Position numbers and translations under genes: made by a program. Shown here piece after piece: positions 1-7,196 of a DNA stretch of 13,892 bases (positions within the stretch are counted from its first letter, which is position 1; every line of letters begins with the position of its first letter). Source of the stretch: Actinomycetota bacterium (lineage in GTDB: Bacteria; Actinomycetota; Acidimicrobiia; Acidimicrobiales; CADCSY01). The notes under the pieces were generated by a model, which was not told where the DNA came from, did no database searches, and saw only the letters and a list, made by a program, of their open reading frames with translations. Location of the stretch: assembly GCA_016178435.1 (NCBI GenBank), contig JACOTK010000273.1, positions 1 to 13,892 of the forward strand, read 5' to 3'.

Positions 1-1
1 C

Positions 2-430
2 CTCGCCGACGAGGTCAAGGCGCTTGCCGACGAGTTGGGCGATGCCGTCGTCGCCATGTCCCACGACGTGGGCGACGAGCAGCAGTGGAGCGAGGCGGTG
101 GAGCTGACGGAGAAGTCCTTCGGGGCCATCAACGTGCTGGTCAACAATGCCGGCATTGCCCGCATGTCGCCCCTGGTCGACATGTCGACCGACGACTACA
201 TGGACGTCATCCGCATCAACCAGGTCGGCCCGATGATCCGTCCCCCGGGCCTCGAGGGCGTCGACTACGACGCCATGTTCCACAAGCTGCCCGTCCCACG
301 TTGCGGCACTCCCGAGGACGTCGCCTCGCTGGTGCTCTTCCTGGCCAGTGACGAGAGCAGCTACATCACGGGCACCGAGCACGTCATCGACGGTGGCCTC
401 TTGGCCGGCATCTCGATGTTCGGGAGCTGA
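2..430 (+). CDS. Short-chain dehydrogenase/reductase, 5' end outside window, catalytic core deleted
   Basis: This is the C-terminal part of a classical SDR oxidoreductase; the frame is open from the window's left edge, so the start and the N-terminal TGxxxGxG motif lie upstream. Visible are the NNAG motif (about nt 145-156), the helix ending in RINQVG, and the family's C-terminal end, with ASDESSYITG and VIDGG. The closest family resemblance is to 3-alpha/20-beta-hydroxysteroid dehydrogenase-like SDRs. After INQVG (nt 215-229) the protein jumps straight to PMIRPPG (from nt 230), which in full-length relatives follows the catalytic segment. Roughly 70-75 residues seem to be missing, including the catalytic Ser and the YxxxK pair, yet the reading frame is kept. 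It should therefore be inactive as a dehydrogenase. It may be a decaying gene, or a misassembly or collapse could have produced the join. SDR membership is sure; the substrate is unknown. Confidence 0.8.
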   Translation, partial: LADEVKALADELGDAVVAMSHDVGDEQQWSEAVELTEKSFGAINVLVNNAGIARMSPLVDMSTDDYMDVIRINQVGPMIRPPGLEGVDYDAMFHKLPVPRCGTPEDVASLVLFLASDESSYITGTEHVIDGGLLAGISMFGS

Positions 431-437
431 CACAGGA

Positions 438-473
438 GTCCGGGCCGGACCCCTTCTTGTCTCCGCACCGGAG
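438..473 (+). terminator. Two small inverted repeats after the SDR stop; weak terminator candidate
   Basis: Two perfect 5-bp inverted repeats follow the stop codon: GTCCG-GGC-CGGAC at 438-450, then a pyrimidine-rich stretch, then CTCCG-CAC-CGGAG at 461-473. There is no real U-tract, only CCCCTTCTTGTCT between them. The position fits a transcription terminator for the SDR gene, but 5-bp GC stems are common in DNA of this composition. Confidence 0.3.
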
Positions 474-504
474 CCCGGGCGAGAGGGGTCGTGTCGACGG
501 GGAT

Positions 505-550
505 TGGGCGCACGCCCATCCGATGCAGCCGCCGTGCACGGCGGTACCAT
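505..550 (+). promoter_or_regulatory. Inverted repeats and 16-bp palindrome upstream of glutamate-synthase-like gene
   Basis: TGGGCG-CA-CGCCCA (505-518) is followed by a perfect 16-bp palindrome, CCGCCGTGCACGGCGG (529-544). Directly after the palindrome lies TACCAT (545-550), which fits the actinobacterial -10 pattern TAnnnT. The palindrome would then fill the spacer just upstream of the -10, a usual place for the operator of a dimeric regulator. I see no convincing -35. It could equally be a second hairpin of a terminator region. The rest of the 431-605 gap shows nothing else recognisable. Confidence 0.25.
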
Positions 551-605
551 GGCGTCGCCGGATGAGCAGGTTGTGCCGTAGCGTGGGTCCGGCCTGATCG
601 AAGGC

Positions 606-2168
606 GTGGATGCACGGGTGAACCCTTTGGCGGTAACGGGACTGGTCCTGGTCTTGGGGCTCGTGGCTCTCGCCGCTCACGACCTCATGCAGCGACACCA
701 CGCGATCTTGCGGAACTTTCCGATCATCGGCCATCTTCGATTCCTGTTGGAGATGGTCGGGCCCGAGCTTCGCCAGTACATCGTCACCGACAACGATCAG
801 GAACGACCCTTCAGTCGGGATCACCGCCGCTGGGTGTACGCCTCCTCGAAGCAGGAGAACAACTACTTCGGTTTCGGCACCGATCAGGACATGGAGCTTG
901 CGCCCAACTACCTGATCGTCAAGCAGACCGCGTTTCCGCTGGATCCCCCGGTGCGCAGCGGGCCCGAGCACCTGCCGGCGGCGAAGGTGCTCGGCGGCGA
1001 TCGGGGACGACGTCTTGCCTTTCGCCCGCCCTCGGCGGTGAACGTCTCGGGTATGAGCTTCGGGGCGCTGAGCGCTGCAGCCGTGACCGCGCTCAACGAG
1101 GGCGCAGGCATCGCAGGGTGTCTGCACAACACCGGTGAGGGTGGCCTGACCCCCCATCATCGTCACGGGGGTGATCTGATCTTTCAGATCGGCACCGGCT
1201 ATTTCTGCTGTCGAGACGAGGACGGCCGCTTCGATCTTGCCCGGCTCCTCGAAACGGTCGACACCGCGCCCGTGCGCGCCATCGAGATCAAGCTCAGTCA
1301 GGGGGCAAAGCCGGGGCTCGGCGGCGTGCTGCCGGCGGCAAAGGTCACGCTGGAGATCGCCGCGATTCGCGGTGTCGAGATGGGGCGCGACTGCCTCAGT
1401 CCAGCGGGCCACGGTGCGTTCCACGACGTCGATTCCATGCTCGATTTCGTGGAGACGATTGCCCAGGCGACGGGCCTGCCGGTGGGCATCAAGTCGGCCG
1501 TGGGCGACGACGAGTTCTGGCGCGAGCTGGCCCACCTCATGGCGACGACCGATCGGGGGGTCGATTTCATCACGGTGGACGGTGGCGAGGGTGGCACGGG
1601 GGCGGCGCCCCTGGCGTTTTCCGACCACGTCTCGCTGCCCTTCAAGGTGGGCATGAGTCGTGTGTACCGCATCTTCCATGAAGCGGGCATGGCCGAGCGA
1701 GTGGTCTTCATCGGGTCGGGAAAGCTGGGCTTTCCCGACGCGGCGTTGCTCGCCTTTGCCCTGGGAGCCGACATGATCAATGTCGGGCGAGAGGCCATGC
1801 TCGCCATCGGGTGTATCCAGGCGCAACGCTGCCATACGGGACGTTGCCCGTCGGGGGTGGCCACCCAGTCACGGTGGCTGTCCCGAGGTCTGGACCCCGA
1901 GCTGAAGTCGGTGCGCCTCGCAAGCTATGTGGCCACCTTGCGTCATGAGATCCTGCAGCTGACCCGTGCATGCGGGCGGTCACACCCTGCGCTGGTGGGC
2001 GCCGACCAACTCGAGATCCTGGACGGCCGTTTCGGCTCGACGACCGCCACCGAGGTCTTCGGCTATCGCATGGGTTGGGGTCTCCCATCGCCTTCCGACC
2101 AGCAGGCCATTCAGGCGATCATGGCGTCGGGAGGCGCGGTGTCGATGCCTGTCTCCACCGAGCGCTGA
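606..2168 (+). CDS. FMN-binding glutamate-synthase-related protein (stand-alone GltB central/FMN domain), membrane-anchored
   Basis: This 520-residue protein is of the glutamate synthase domain 2 type, like the stand-alone YerD-type proteins. A single hydrophobic helix (about residues 7-25) probably anchors it to the membrane. The family's conserved N-terminal block follows (LRNFPIIGHLR, then PFSR and FGFGTDQD). The FMN-binding glutamate synthase domain covers about 120-480, with NVSGMSFGALS from 146 and DGGEGGTGAAP from 325. C403, C409 and C414 (C-x5-C-x4-C, before PSGVATQ) match the [3Fe-4S] ligands of glutamate synthase. The class II glutaminase domain and the C-terminal GxGxG beta-helix of full GltB are absent, so it cannot make its own ammonia from glutamine. 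The physiological reaction of this subfamily is unsettled; a ferredoxin-linked flavin reaction is inference. The GTG at 606 has GAAGG only 1 nt upstream; the in-frame GTG at 618, 13 nt from it, is an equally good start. Confidence 0.9.
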   Translation: MDARVNPLAVTGLVLVLGLVALAAHDLMQRHHAILRNFPIIGHLRFLLEMVGPELRQYIVTDNDQERPFSRDHRRWVYASSKQENNYFGFGTDQDMELAPNYLIVKQTAFPLDPPVRSGPEHLPAAKVLGGDRGRRLAFRPPSAVNVSGMSFGALSAAAVTALNEGAGIAGCLHNTGEGGLTPHHRHGGDLIFQIGTGYFCCRDEDGRFDLARLLETVDTAPVRAIEIKLSQGAKPGLGGVLPAAKVTLEIAAIRGVEMGRDCLSPAGHGAFHDVDSMLDFVETIAQATGLPVGIKSAVGDDEFWRELAHLMATTDRGVDFITVDGGEGGTGAAPLAFSDHVSLPFKVGMSRVYRIFHEAGMAERVVFIGSGKLGFPDAALLAFALGADMINVGREAMLAIGCIQAQRCHTGRCPSGVATQSRWLSRGLDPELKSVRLASYVATLRHEILQLTRACGRSHPALVGADQLEILDGRFGSTTATEVFGYRMGWGLPSPSDQQAIQAIMASGGAVSMPVSTER

Positions 2169-2207
2169 TCCGGGGCACATCCGCTCCCAGAGACCCCCCC
2201 CACGCGA

Positions 2208-2252
2208 CAACGACCGACACCCGCCACCGGAAGGGTGGGGTGTCGGTCGTTG
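2208..2252. terminator. Bidirectional terminator between convergent genes
   Basis: A 15-bp perfect inverted repeat (2208-2222 paired with 2238-2252) lies between the converging glutamate-synthase-like and acyl-CoA dehydrogenase genes. The loop can pair further (CACC 2225-2228 with GGTG 2234-2237), closing on a GGAAG loop. No strong T-tract follows on either strand, but the position and long stem make it the clearest terminator in the window, serving both genes. Confidence 0.75.
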
Positions 2253-2278
2253 GTGGAACACCCGAAGGTGCGCCCGGC

Positions 2279-3529
2279 CTACTTGTCGGCGAGGAGATCT
2301 CGCGCGATCTGCGAAACCTGGATCTCGTCGGTCCCCCCGTAGATCTGGAGGACCTTCGCGTCCCGGCAGAGTTGCTCGACCTGGTACTCAGCCATGTAGC
2401 CGTTGCCGCCGAAGAGTTGCACCGCCTCGACCGTGACATCCATCGCCGTCTGCGCAGCGTAGAGCTTCGAGGCGGAGGCCTCGGCAAGCGTCAGGTTCTT
2501 GCCGGCAGCCTGCATCTCGAGCTGACGGAACACGAGGTTGGTCAGGTTCAGACGTGCCACCTCCATCTTGGCCAGCTTGAGCTGGATCAACTGGAACTCG
2601 CCGATGGGCTTGCCGAACTGGATTCGGGTCTTGGCGTACTCCACCGACAGATCGAGGCACTGGCTCACGATGCCGAGGGCCATGGCGGCCACGCCGCTGC
2701 GCTCCATGGAGAACGTGTCCTTGGCGCCGGAACGAGCGGGGACGTCCTCGGTCTCGCCCAGCAGGCGATCCCTGCCGACACGCACATCGGTGAGGAACAG
2801 TTGTCCCGTGGGCGAGGAGTGCATGCCCATCTTGCGAAGCGGCTTGGACTGCTCGAGGCCGGGCATGCCCGAGTCGAGCACGAAGGTCAACACCTTGCGG
2901 TCCTTGGGCGGATTGCCCTCGTCTAGCTTGCAGATGAACACGATCGTGTCTGCGTACGGCCCATTGGTGATGAAGGTCTTCGACCCGTTGAGGATGTACT
3001 CGTCACCGTCACGACGAGCCGTCGACTTCATGCTGCCGAAGGCGTCCGAGCCTGAATCGGGCTCGGTGATCGCCCACGAGCCGATCTTGTCCATGGTGGC
3101 CAGGTCGACGCCCCAACGTTCCTTCTGTGCGATGGTGCCCTTCGACATGATGGCTGCGGTGGTGAGTCCCATGCTCACGCCCATGGCGGTGACCATGCCG
3201 GGACAGTAACGACACAGCTCGATGATGGGAATCATCGCGAGGCCCGCTGCCTCGCCTCCGCCCATGCCGGCAAGTCCGCCCGGCTCCTTCTCGGGAGGGG
3301 TCTCGCCACGGGCAACGGCCTCGGCGGCCTCCTTCTCCCGCTTGATCTGGCTCAACGCGTTCTCGCGCGCCATCACATCCATCCCGAACGACTTGAAGAA
3401 CTTGCGAAGCGTGTCGTACGGGGGTGTGTCGCCGTGCTCCAACTCCTCGAGGTTGGGCTTGATCTCCTTGTCGATGAACTGGCGAACCGCTTCCCGCACC
3501 ATCAGGTGCGCATCACTCCACTCGTGCAT
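2279..3529 (-). CDS. Acyl-CoA dehydrogenase, LCAD/isovaleryl-type catalytic Glu placement
   Basis: This 416-residue FAD-dependent enzyme would catalyse alpha,beta-dehydrogenation of an acyl-CoA, passing electrons to ETF in beta-oxidation or branched-chain acid breakdown. Signatures in order: helical N-terminal domain (1-145); the FAD/substrate motif WAITEPDSGSD (152-162); TFITNG (185-190); a C-terminal helical domain with RIQFGKPIGEFQ (302-313) and FGGNGY (373-378); and IYGGTDEIQ (396-404). In MCAD/SCAD the last motif reads YEGT and carries the base; here it is Gly398. Glu276 in SMERSGV sits where LCAD and isovaleryl-CoA dehydrogenase keep their catalytic Glu, so the enzyme is probably active. 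A charged, Gly/Pro-rich insert (about 60-96) interrupts the N-terminal domain. The gene lies 56 bp after the serine hydrolase on the same strand and has its own good Shine-Dalgarno. Chain length and substrate cannot be told from sequence. Confidence 0.93.
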   Translation of the reverse strand: MHEWSDAHLMVREAVRQFIDKEIKPNLEELEHGDTPPYDTLRKFFKSFGMDVMARENALSQIKREKEAAEAVARGETPPEKEPGGLAGMGGGEAAGLAMIPIIELCRYCPGMVTAMGVSMGLTTAAIMSKGTIAQKERWGVDLATMDKIGSWAITEPDSGSDAFGSMKSTARRDGDEYILNGSKTFITNGPYADTIVFICKLDEGNPPKDRKVLTFVLDSGMPGLEQSKPLRKMGMHSSPTGQLFLTDVRVGRDRLLGETEDVPARSGAKDTFSMERSGVAAMALGIVSQCLDLSVEYAKTRIQFGKPIGEFQLIQLKLAKMEVARLNLTNLVFRQLEMQAAGKNLTLAEASASKLYAAQTAMDVTVEAVQLFGGNGYMAEYQVEQLCRDAKVLQIYGGTDEIQVSQIARDLLADK

Positions 3530-3534
3530 GTCTC

Positions 3535-3541
3535 TTCCTTC
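3535..3541 (-). promoter_or_regulatory. Ribosome binding site of acyl-CoA dehydrogenase
   Basis: On the minus strand GAAGGAA lies 5-6 nt before the ATG at 3529, a near-ideal Shine-Dalgarno and spacing. It fixes the start of this gene. Confidence 0.75.
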
Positions 3542-3585
3542 GATCGGATGGCCTTGGCGGCCCCATCATCCCCGCGCAGGGACGA

Positions 3586-4446
3586 TCAGGCAATTGGCGG
3601 CCAATCGAGGCGCCGAGCGCGCAGCACCGCGTCGCCGAGGACCGGCCAGGCCCGCGCCGCCCACGGACCGAACGAGCGGTTGGTCAGGCAGGCGCAGGCG
3701 AGCTGGGCGACGGGGTCCACCCAGAGGAAGCCTCCGGCCCGGCCGAAGTGCCCGAAGGTCTGAGGTGAGTTCGTGCGACCCGTCCAGTGCGGCGACTTGC
3801 CGTCTCGGAGCTCGAAGCCCAGTCCCCAGTCGTTGGGAACCTGCTCACCAAAGCCCGGCAGCACACCGGCCAGGCCCGGCAGGGCGACGGTCGTGGCCCT
3901 GCCCAGCGTGGTCGGCGACACGATCGTCGGCGTGAGGAGCTCAGCGCCCAGCCTCAGGAGGTCGACCAGTGGACCCCGAGCGCCCCATGCAGGGGAGCCA
4001 TCGAGGCTCGTCGAGGTCATCCCGAGCGGATCGAGCACCGCCTGGTTCAGGTACTCGACGAAGGTCATCTCGGCTTGCCGGGAGACGTGATCGGCGACGA
4101 GCTCAAAACCCGTGTTGGAGTAGATGCGTCGGGTTCCCGGGGGTGCGAGCGCCTCGTGGCTGTCGGTGCTCAGCCCGGATGCGTGTGCCAGCAGGTGGCG
4201 GAGGGTCGCATTCGGGGGTCCGAGCTCATCGTCGAGATCGACGATCTGTTCCTCGAGCGCCACCAACGTGGCGAGCGCAGTGAGGAGCTTGGTCACCGAG
4301 GCCCACTCGAGCACCTCCCCAATCGTGCCGTGAGCGATGTGGTGCGCCGTCGAATCGACGACACCAACGGCAACGGCTTGTGCGGGCCAATCATCCGAGC
4401 CGGCCAGTGCGTCGTCCATCAGCGAGTCCGCTTGCATGGCGGACAT
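3586..4446 (-). CDS. Beta-lactamase-fold serine hydrolase (class C beta-lactamase/esterase-like)
   Basis: This 286-residue serine hydrolase belongs to the beta-lactamase/penicillin-binding-protein-like family. All three active-site motifs are visible: SVTK (Ser50, Lys53), YSN (Tyr109, Asn111) and an HFG at 233-235 in the KTG/HxG position, followed by GG. No signal peptide or membrane segment is seen, so it is likely cytoplasmic. That, and the short length compared with secreted class C enzymes (about 350-400), favours an esterase, amidase or peptidase role over antibiotic resistance. It sits 56 bp upstream of the acyl-CoA dehydrogenase on the same strand, probably co-transcribed, and diverges from the GGDEF-EAL gene. 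The ATG at 4446 is immediately preceded by GAAAGG with no spacer. The in-frame ATG at 4437, 9 nt after that motif, may be the true start and would drop three residues. Its substrate is unknown. Confidence 0.88.
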   Translation of the reverse strand: MSAMQADSLMDDALAGSDDWPAQAVAVGVVDSTAHHIAHGTIGEVLEWASVTKLLTALATLVALEEQIVDLDDELGPPNATLRHLLAHASGLSTDSHEALAPPGTRRIYSNTGFELVADHVSRQAEMTFVEYLNQAVLDPLGMTSTSLDGSPAWGARGPLVDLLRLGAELLTPTIVSPTTLGRATTVALPGLAGVLPGFGEQVPNDWGLGFELRDGKSPHWTGRTNSPQTFGHFGRAGGFLWVDPVAQLACACLTNRSFGPWAARAWPVLGDAVLRARRLDWPPIA

Positions 4447-4541
4447 CCTTTCATGGCGGGTCTCCCTCGTCGGTTCGGCGCTCGTTCCATTGGGTCCTGC
4501 CCGATCTGGTGGTCATCCTCCAAATGGTGCACACTGTAGGT
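4447..4541. promoter_or_regulatory. Divergent promoter region, serine hydrolase / GGDEF-EAL
   Basis: These 95 bp separate two divergent start codons and must hold both promoters unless they lie inside the genes. On the plus strand CACACT (4530-4535), one mismatch from TAnnnT, ends 6 nt before the ATG at 4542. On the minus strand GAAAGG abuts the hydrolase start. No clear -35 is seen for either gene. Confidence 0.45.
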
Positions 4542-7151
4542 ATGGGGGGCAGCACGCTGGGTCATAACAGAGAGAATCCTGGCAGCAGATGGCCTGTTAT
4601 CGACCGGCGCGGTCTTCGCCTGTGGTCGATCGTCTTTCTCGTCCGGGCCGCAGCCTTCACGGCGCTGGGGGTCGCCGCGGTCCTTGTCCCCGCCGTCGGT
4701 GACGATCGGTTTCGGATCGCACTGTTGCTCATGGTGGCCGCCACGCCCTACAACCTCGTCCTGACGGCCGATCTGCGGCGTCATCATCGGCTTCATCCGT
4801 CGACGGTCTTCCTGGATGTGATCGGGGCGAGCATCTTTCATGGTTGGTTCGACGGCGTCTGGACGCCGGCTCTCCTGGTGGCTCTTGCCTCGGTGGCTCT
4901 CGCCGCCGTGGGGTTCGACCGTCGCCTGGCGCTCTGGGTGACCGCGGTGGGGACCGCTTCCTTCAGCGTCGCGGCAGCGTGGCGCGACACCCCCAGTGCG
5001 ATCGTGGGGGTCCTGACCTTCATGATCGCCGCGGTGATGGTCGTGTTGACCGTGGGCATCGTGGCCGACTCCGAACGCCAGGCGCGGCTGCATTTCACCG
5101 GTCTGGTGGAAGGGGTCGACGCTGTCGTGTGGGAGATCGACCTCGAAGCCCTGGCGCTCACCTACGTGAGTCCGAGCGTCGAGAGCCTGTTCGGGTACCC
5201 TCCCGAGGACCTGTACGTGCCGGGGTTCTTCGCCTCGTGCATCCACCCCGATGACCTCGTGGGCGTGTTGGGCGACGGACAGGGAACCAACGTCGAGGAC
5301 GACAGGGTCCAAATGGAGTTTCGGGTGATCCGTCCGGACGGCCGGGTGGTGTGGGTCCGAAACTTCATGCGAGGTCCACAGGCGGGATTGGGAAGCCAAC
5401 GGATCATCCGGGGTGTGTTGGTCGACATCTCCGGTCAGAAGGCCGACGAGCAGCTCATCGCCCAGTACAACGACATCGTCGAGAGCATGCAGGTCGGCCT
5501 GTTCGTCTGGCAACTGACCGAGCGTGACGAGGCAGGCTCGCTGCGCCTGCTCTCGGGAAACCCGGCCGCCTGGGCGCTGTTGGGTCGATCCGGCGAGTCG
5601 CTCGTCGGAAGCGCGTTCGATGAGGTCTTCCCCGAGCTGAGCGGGGCCGACATCGCCGACAGGGTTGCCGGGGTCATCAGACGTGGCGAACCCGAGGTTT
5701 TCGATCAGGTGGACTACGTGAACCGTGACGGGGAGCGGGTGGCGATGTTCCTACGGGTGTTCCCGCTTCCCAATGAATGCGCCGGCTTTGCCTTCGAGGA
5801 CGTGACGACCCAGATGCAGGTTGAGGAGGCGCTGCGTCATCAGGCGATGCACGACAACCTGACCGGCCTGCCGAACAGGGCCCTGTTCAACGAGCGACTG
5901 GGGTGGGTCCTGGCCGAGGGTTCGCGGCGCGGCACCTCGGTGGTGCTCCTGTTGATCGATCTTGATCAGTTCAAGGAGGTGAACGACACGCTCGGCCATC
6001 TCGTCGGCGACGAGTTGCTCCGACAGATCGCTCAGCGCCTTCGACTCCTCCTGCGGGAGTCCGACACGATTGCGCGCATCGGCGGCGATGAGTTCGCAGT
6101 GCTCCTGACCACCGCAGCCGACGAGACCGCCTCGCGTGAGGTGGCAGCGAAGATCGGAGCGGCCTTCTCCGAGCCGTTCCGGATCAACGGCGTCGAGCTG
6201 CGATCAAGCCCGAGCATCGGTATCGCCGTCTTTCCCGACCACGGGACAGACCCGGAGGGGCTGGTGCAACGAGCGGACGTGGCGATGTACGCGGCGAAGC
6301 GGTCGGGTTCGGGATTTGCGTTCTATGTGGCGGACGACGACCGCAGGAGCATGGATCGGATCAAGCTGCTCGGCGAGATGCACCATGCCGTCGATCACGA
6401 CGAGCTGGTTGTCTACTACCAACCGAAGATCGCCCTCGCCGGCGGTGATGTCGTCGACATCGAGGCTCTCGTTCGTTGGCGTCACCCCGAACAGGGGCTG
6501 CTGCGTCCCTCGGCGTTCATCGAGTTGGCCGAGTTGTCCGGGGCCATACAGGCGCTCGCTCGTGAGGTGATCGCAACCGGTCTCCACCAGTACGGACTTT
6601 GGTCGAGCCTCGACCTGGGGGTCGGGCTCGCCGTCAACCTCTCGATTCGGAACCTGTACGACCCGACACTGGCCGACTATCTGGCCGATGAGTTCAATCG
6701 CTCCGGCGTCGACCCCCGTGAGGTCGTGATGGAGGTGGCGGAGCGAGACCTGATGGACGATTCCGGGCAGGTGAGTGCGGTGCTGCGTCGCCTGACCGAT
6801 CTCGGCATGCGCCTGGCGATCGACGACTTCGGGACGGGCTCGTTCTCGTTGGCGAACCTTCGTGAGTTTCCCGTGAGCGAGCTGAAGATCGACCGGAGCT
6901 TCATCGGCACCATGTTGAGCGATCAGGGCAGCGAGATGATCGTGCGCTCGATCATCGACCTCGGTCACAACCTCGGCTTCAGTGTGGTCGCCGAGGGGGT
7001 GGAGAGCGTGGCGGTGCTCGATCGCCTGATCGACCTCGGCTGCGATCACGCCCAGGGATTTCAGATCTGTGAGCCGCTCCTGGCCGATGAGTTGCTGGAG
7101 TGGTTCGAGCGTCGGGGCGGTCCCCGTGGTTGGGGATTGACGAGAACCTGA
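4542..7151 (+). CDS. Membrane-bound PAS-PAS-GGDEF-EAL protein, c-di-GMP synthase/phosphodiesterase
   Basis: This 869-residue sensor makes and/or degrades cyclic di-GMP at the inner face of the membrane. The N-terminal part (about 26-174) has five or six hydrophobic helices. It is followed by PAS 1 with its PAC end (about 185-305), PAS 2 (about 308-425), a GGDEF domain (about 430-590) and an EAL domain (about 607-860). The diguanylate cyclase A-site GGDEF is intact at 514-518, and an inhibitory I-site RESD (505-508) sits at the canonical five residues upstream. The phosphodiesterase domain keeps EALVRW (641-646), NLS, the ExxE of MEVAE, DDFGTG (761-766), LKID, VVAEGVES and QGF, so it too looks catalytically competent. 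The open frame extends back to 4380, but that would overlap the divergent hydrolase gene; ATG 4542, after a weak TAGG, is the most sensible start. The PAS signal is unknown. I cannot predict which activity dominates in the cell. Confidence 0.92.
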   Translation: MGGSTLGHNRENPGSRWPVIDRRGLRLWSIVFLVRAAAFTALGVAAVLVPAVGDDRFRIALLLMVAATPYNLVLTADLRRHHRLHPSTVFLDVIGASIFHGWFDGVWTPALLVALASVALAAVGFDRRLALWVTAVGTASFSVAAAWRDTPSAIVGVLTFMIAAVMVVLTVGIVADSERQARLHFTGLVEGVDAVVWEIDLEALALTYVSPSVESLFGYPPEDLYVPGFFASCIHPDDLVGVLGDGQGTNVEDDRVQMEFRVIRPDGRVVWVRNFMRGPQAGLGSQRIIRGVLVDISGQKADEQLIAQYNDIVESMQVGLFVWQLTERDEAGSLRLLSGNPAAWALLGRSGESLVGSAFDEVFPELSGADIADRVAGVIRRGEPEVFDQVDYVNRDGERVAMFLRVFPLPNECAGFAFEDVTTQMQVEEALRHQAMHDNLTGLPNRALFNERLGWVLAEGSRRGTSVVLLLIDLDQFKEVNDTLGHLVGDELLRQIAQRLRLLLRESDTIARIGGDEFAVLLTTAADETASREVAAKIGAAFSEPFRINGVELRSSPSIGIAVFPDHGTDPEGLVQRADVAMYAAKRSGSGFAFYVADDDRRSMDRIKLLGEMHHAVDHDELVVYYQPKIALAGGDVVDIEALVRWRHPEQGLLRPSAFIELAELSGAIQALAREVIATGLHQYGLWSSLDLGVGLAVNLSIRNLYDPTLADYLADEFNRSGVDPREVVMEVAERDLMDDSGQVSAVLRRLTDLGMRLAIDDFGTGSFSLANLREFPVSELKIDRSFIGTMLSDQGSEMIVRSIIDLGHNLGFSVVAEGVESVAVLDRLIDLGCDHAQGFQICEPLLADELLEWFERRGGPRGWGLTRT

Positions 7152-7183
7152 TTCCCGTTCGCGTCGCATGCCGGTTGAGCATC

Positions 7184-7189
7184 TAGGTT
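7184..7189 (+). promoter_or_regulatory. -10 element TAGGTT of a probable leaderless SDR mRNA
   Basis: TAGGTT fits the actinobacterial -10 pattern TAnnnT and ends 7 nt before the ATG at 7197, so transcription would begin at or next to the start codon. Only a weak GGGG precedes the ATG. No -35 is recognisable. Confidence 0.45.
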
Positions 7190-7196
7190 CTTGGGG

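Noticed and set aside
384..1835. 483-codon antisense open frame opposite the glutamate-synthase-like gene
   Set aside because: It spans a non-coding gap and overlaps two good genes, and its composition is typical of a shadow frame.
3593..3605. Inverted repeat ATTGG-CGG-CCAAT at the 3' end of the hydrolase gene as a terminator
   Set aside because: It lies within the coding sequence before the stop, is only 5 bp, and the downstream acyl-CoA dehydrogenase appears co-transcribed.
4380..4541. N-terminal extension of the GGDEF-EAL protein back to 4380
   Set aside because: It would overlap the start of the divergent serine hydrolase, is Arg/Ser/Pro-rich, and shows no membrane or signal character.
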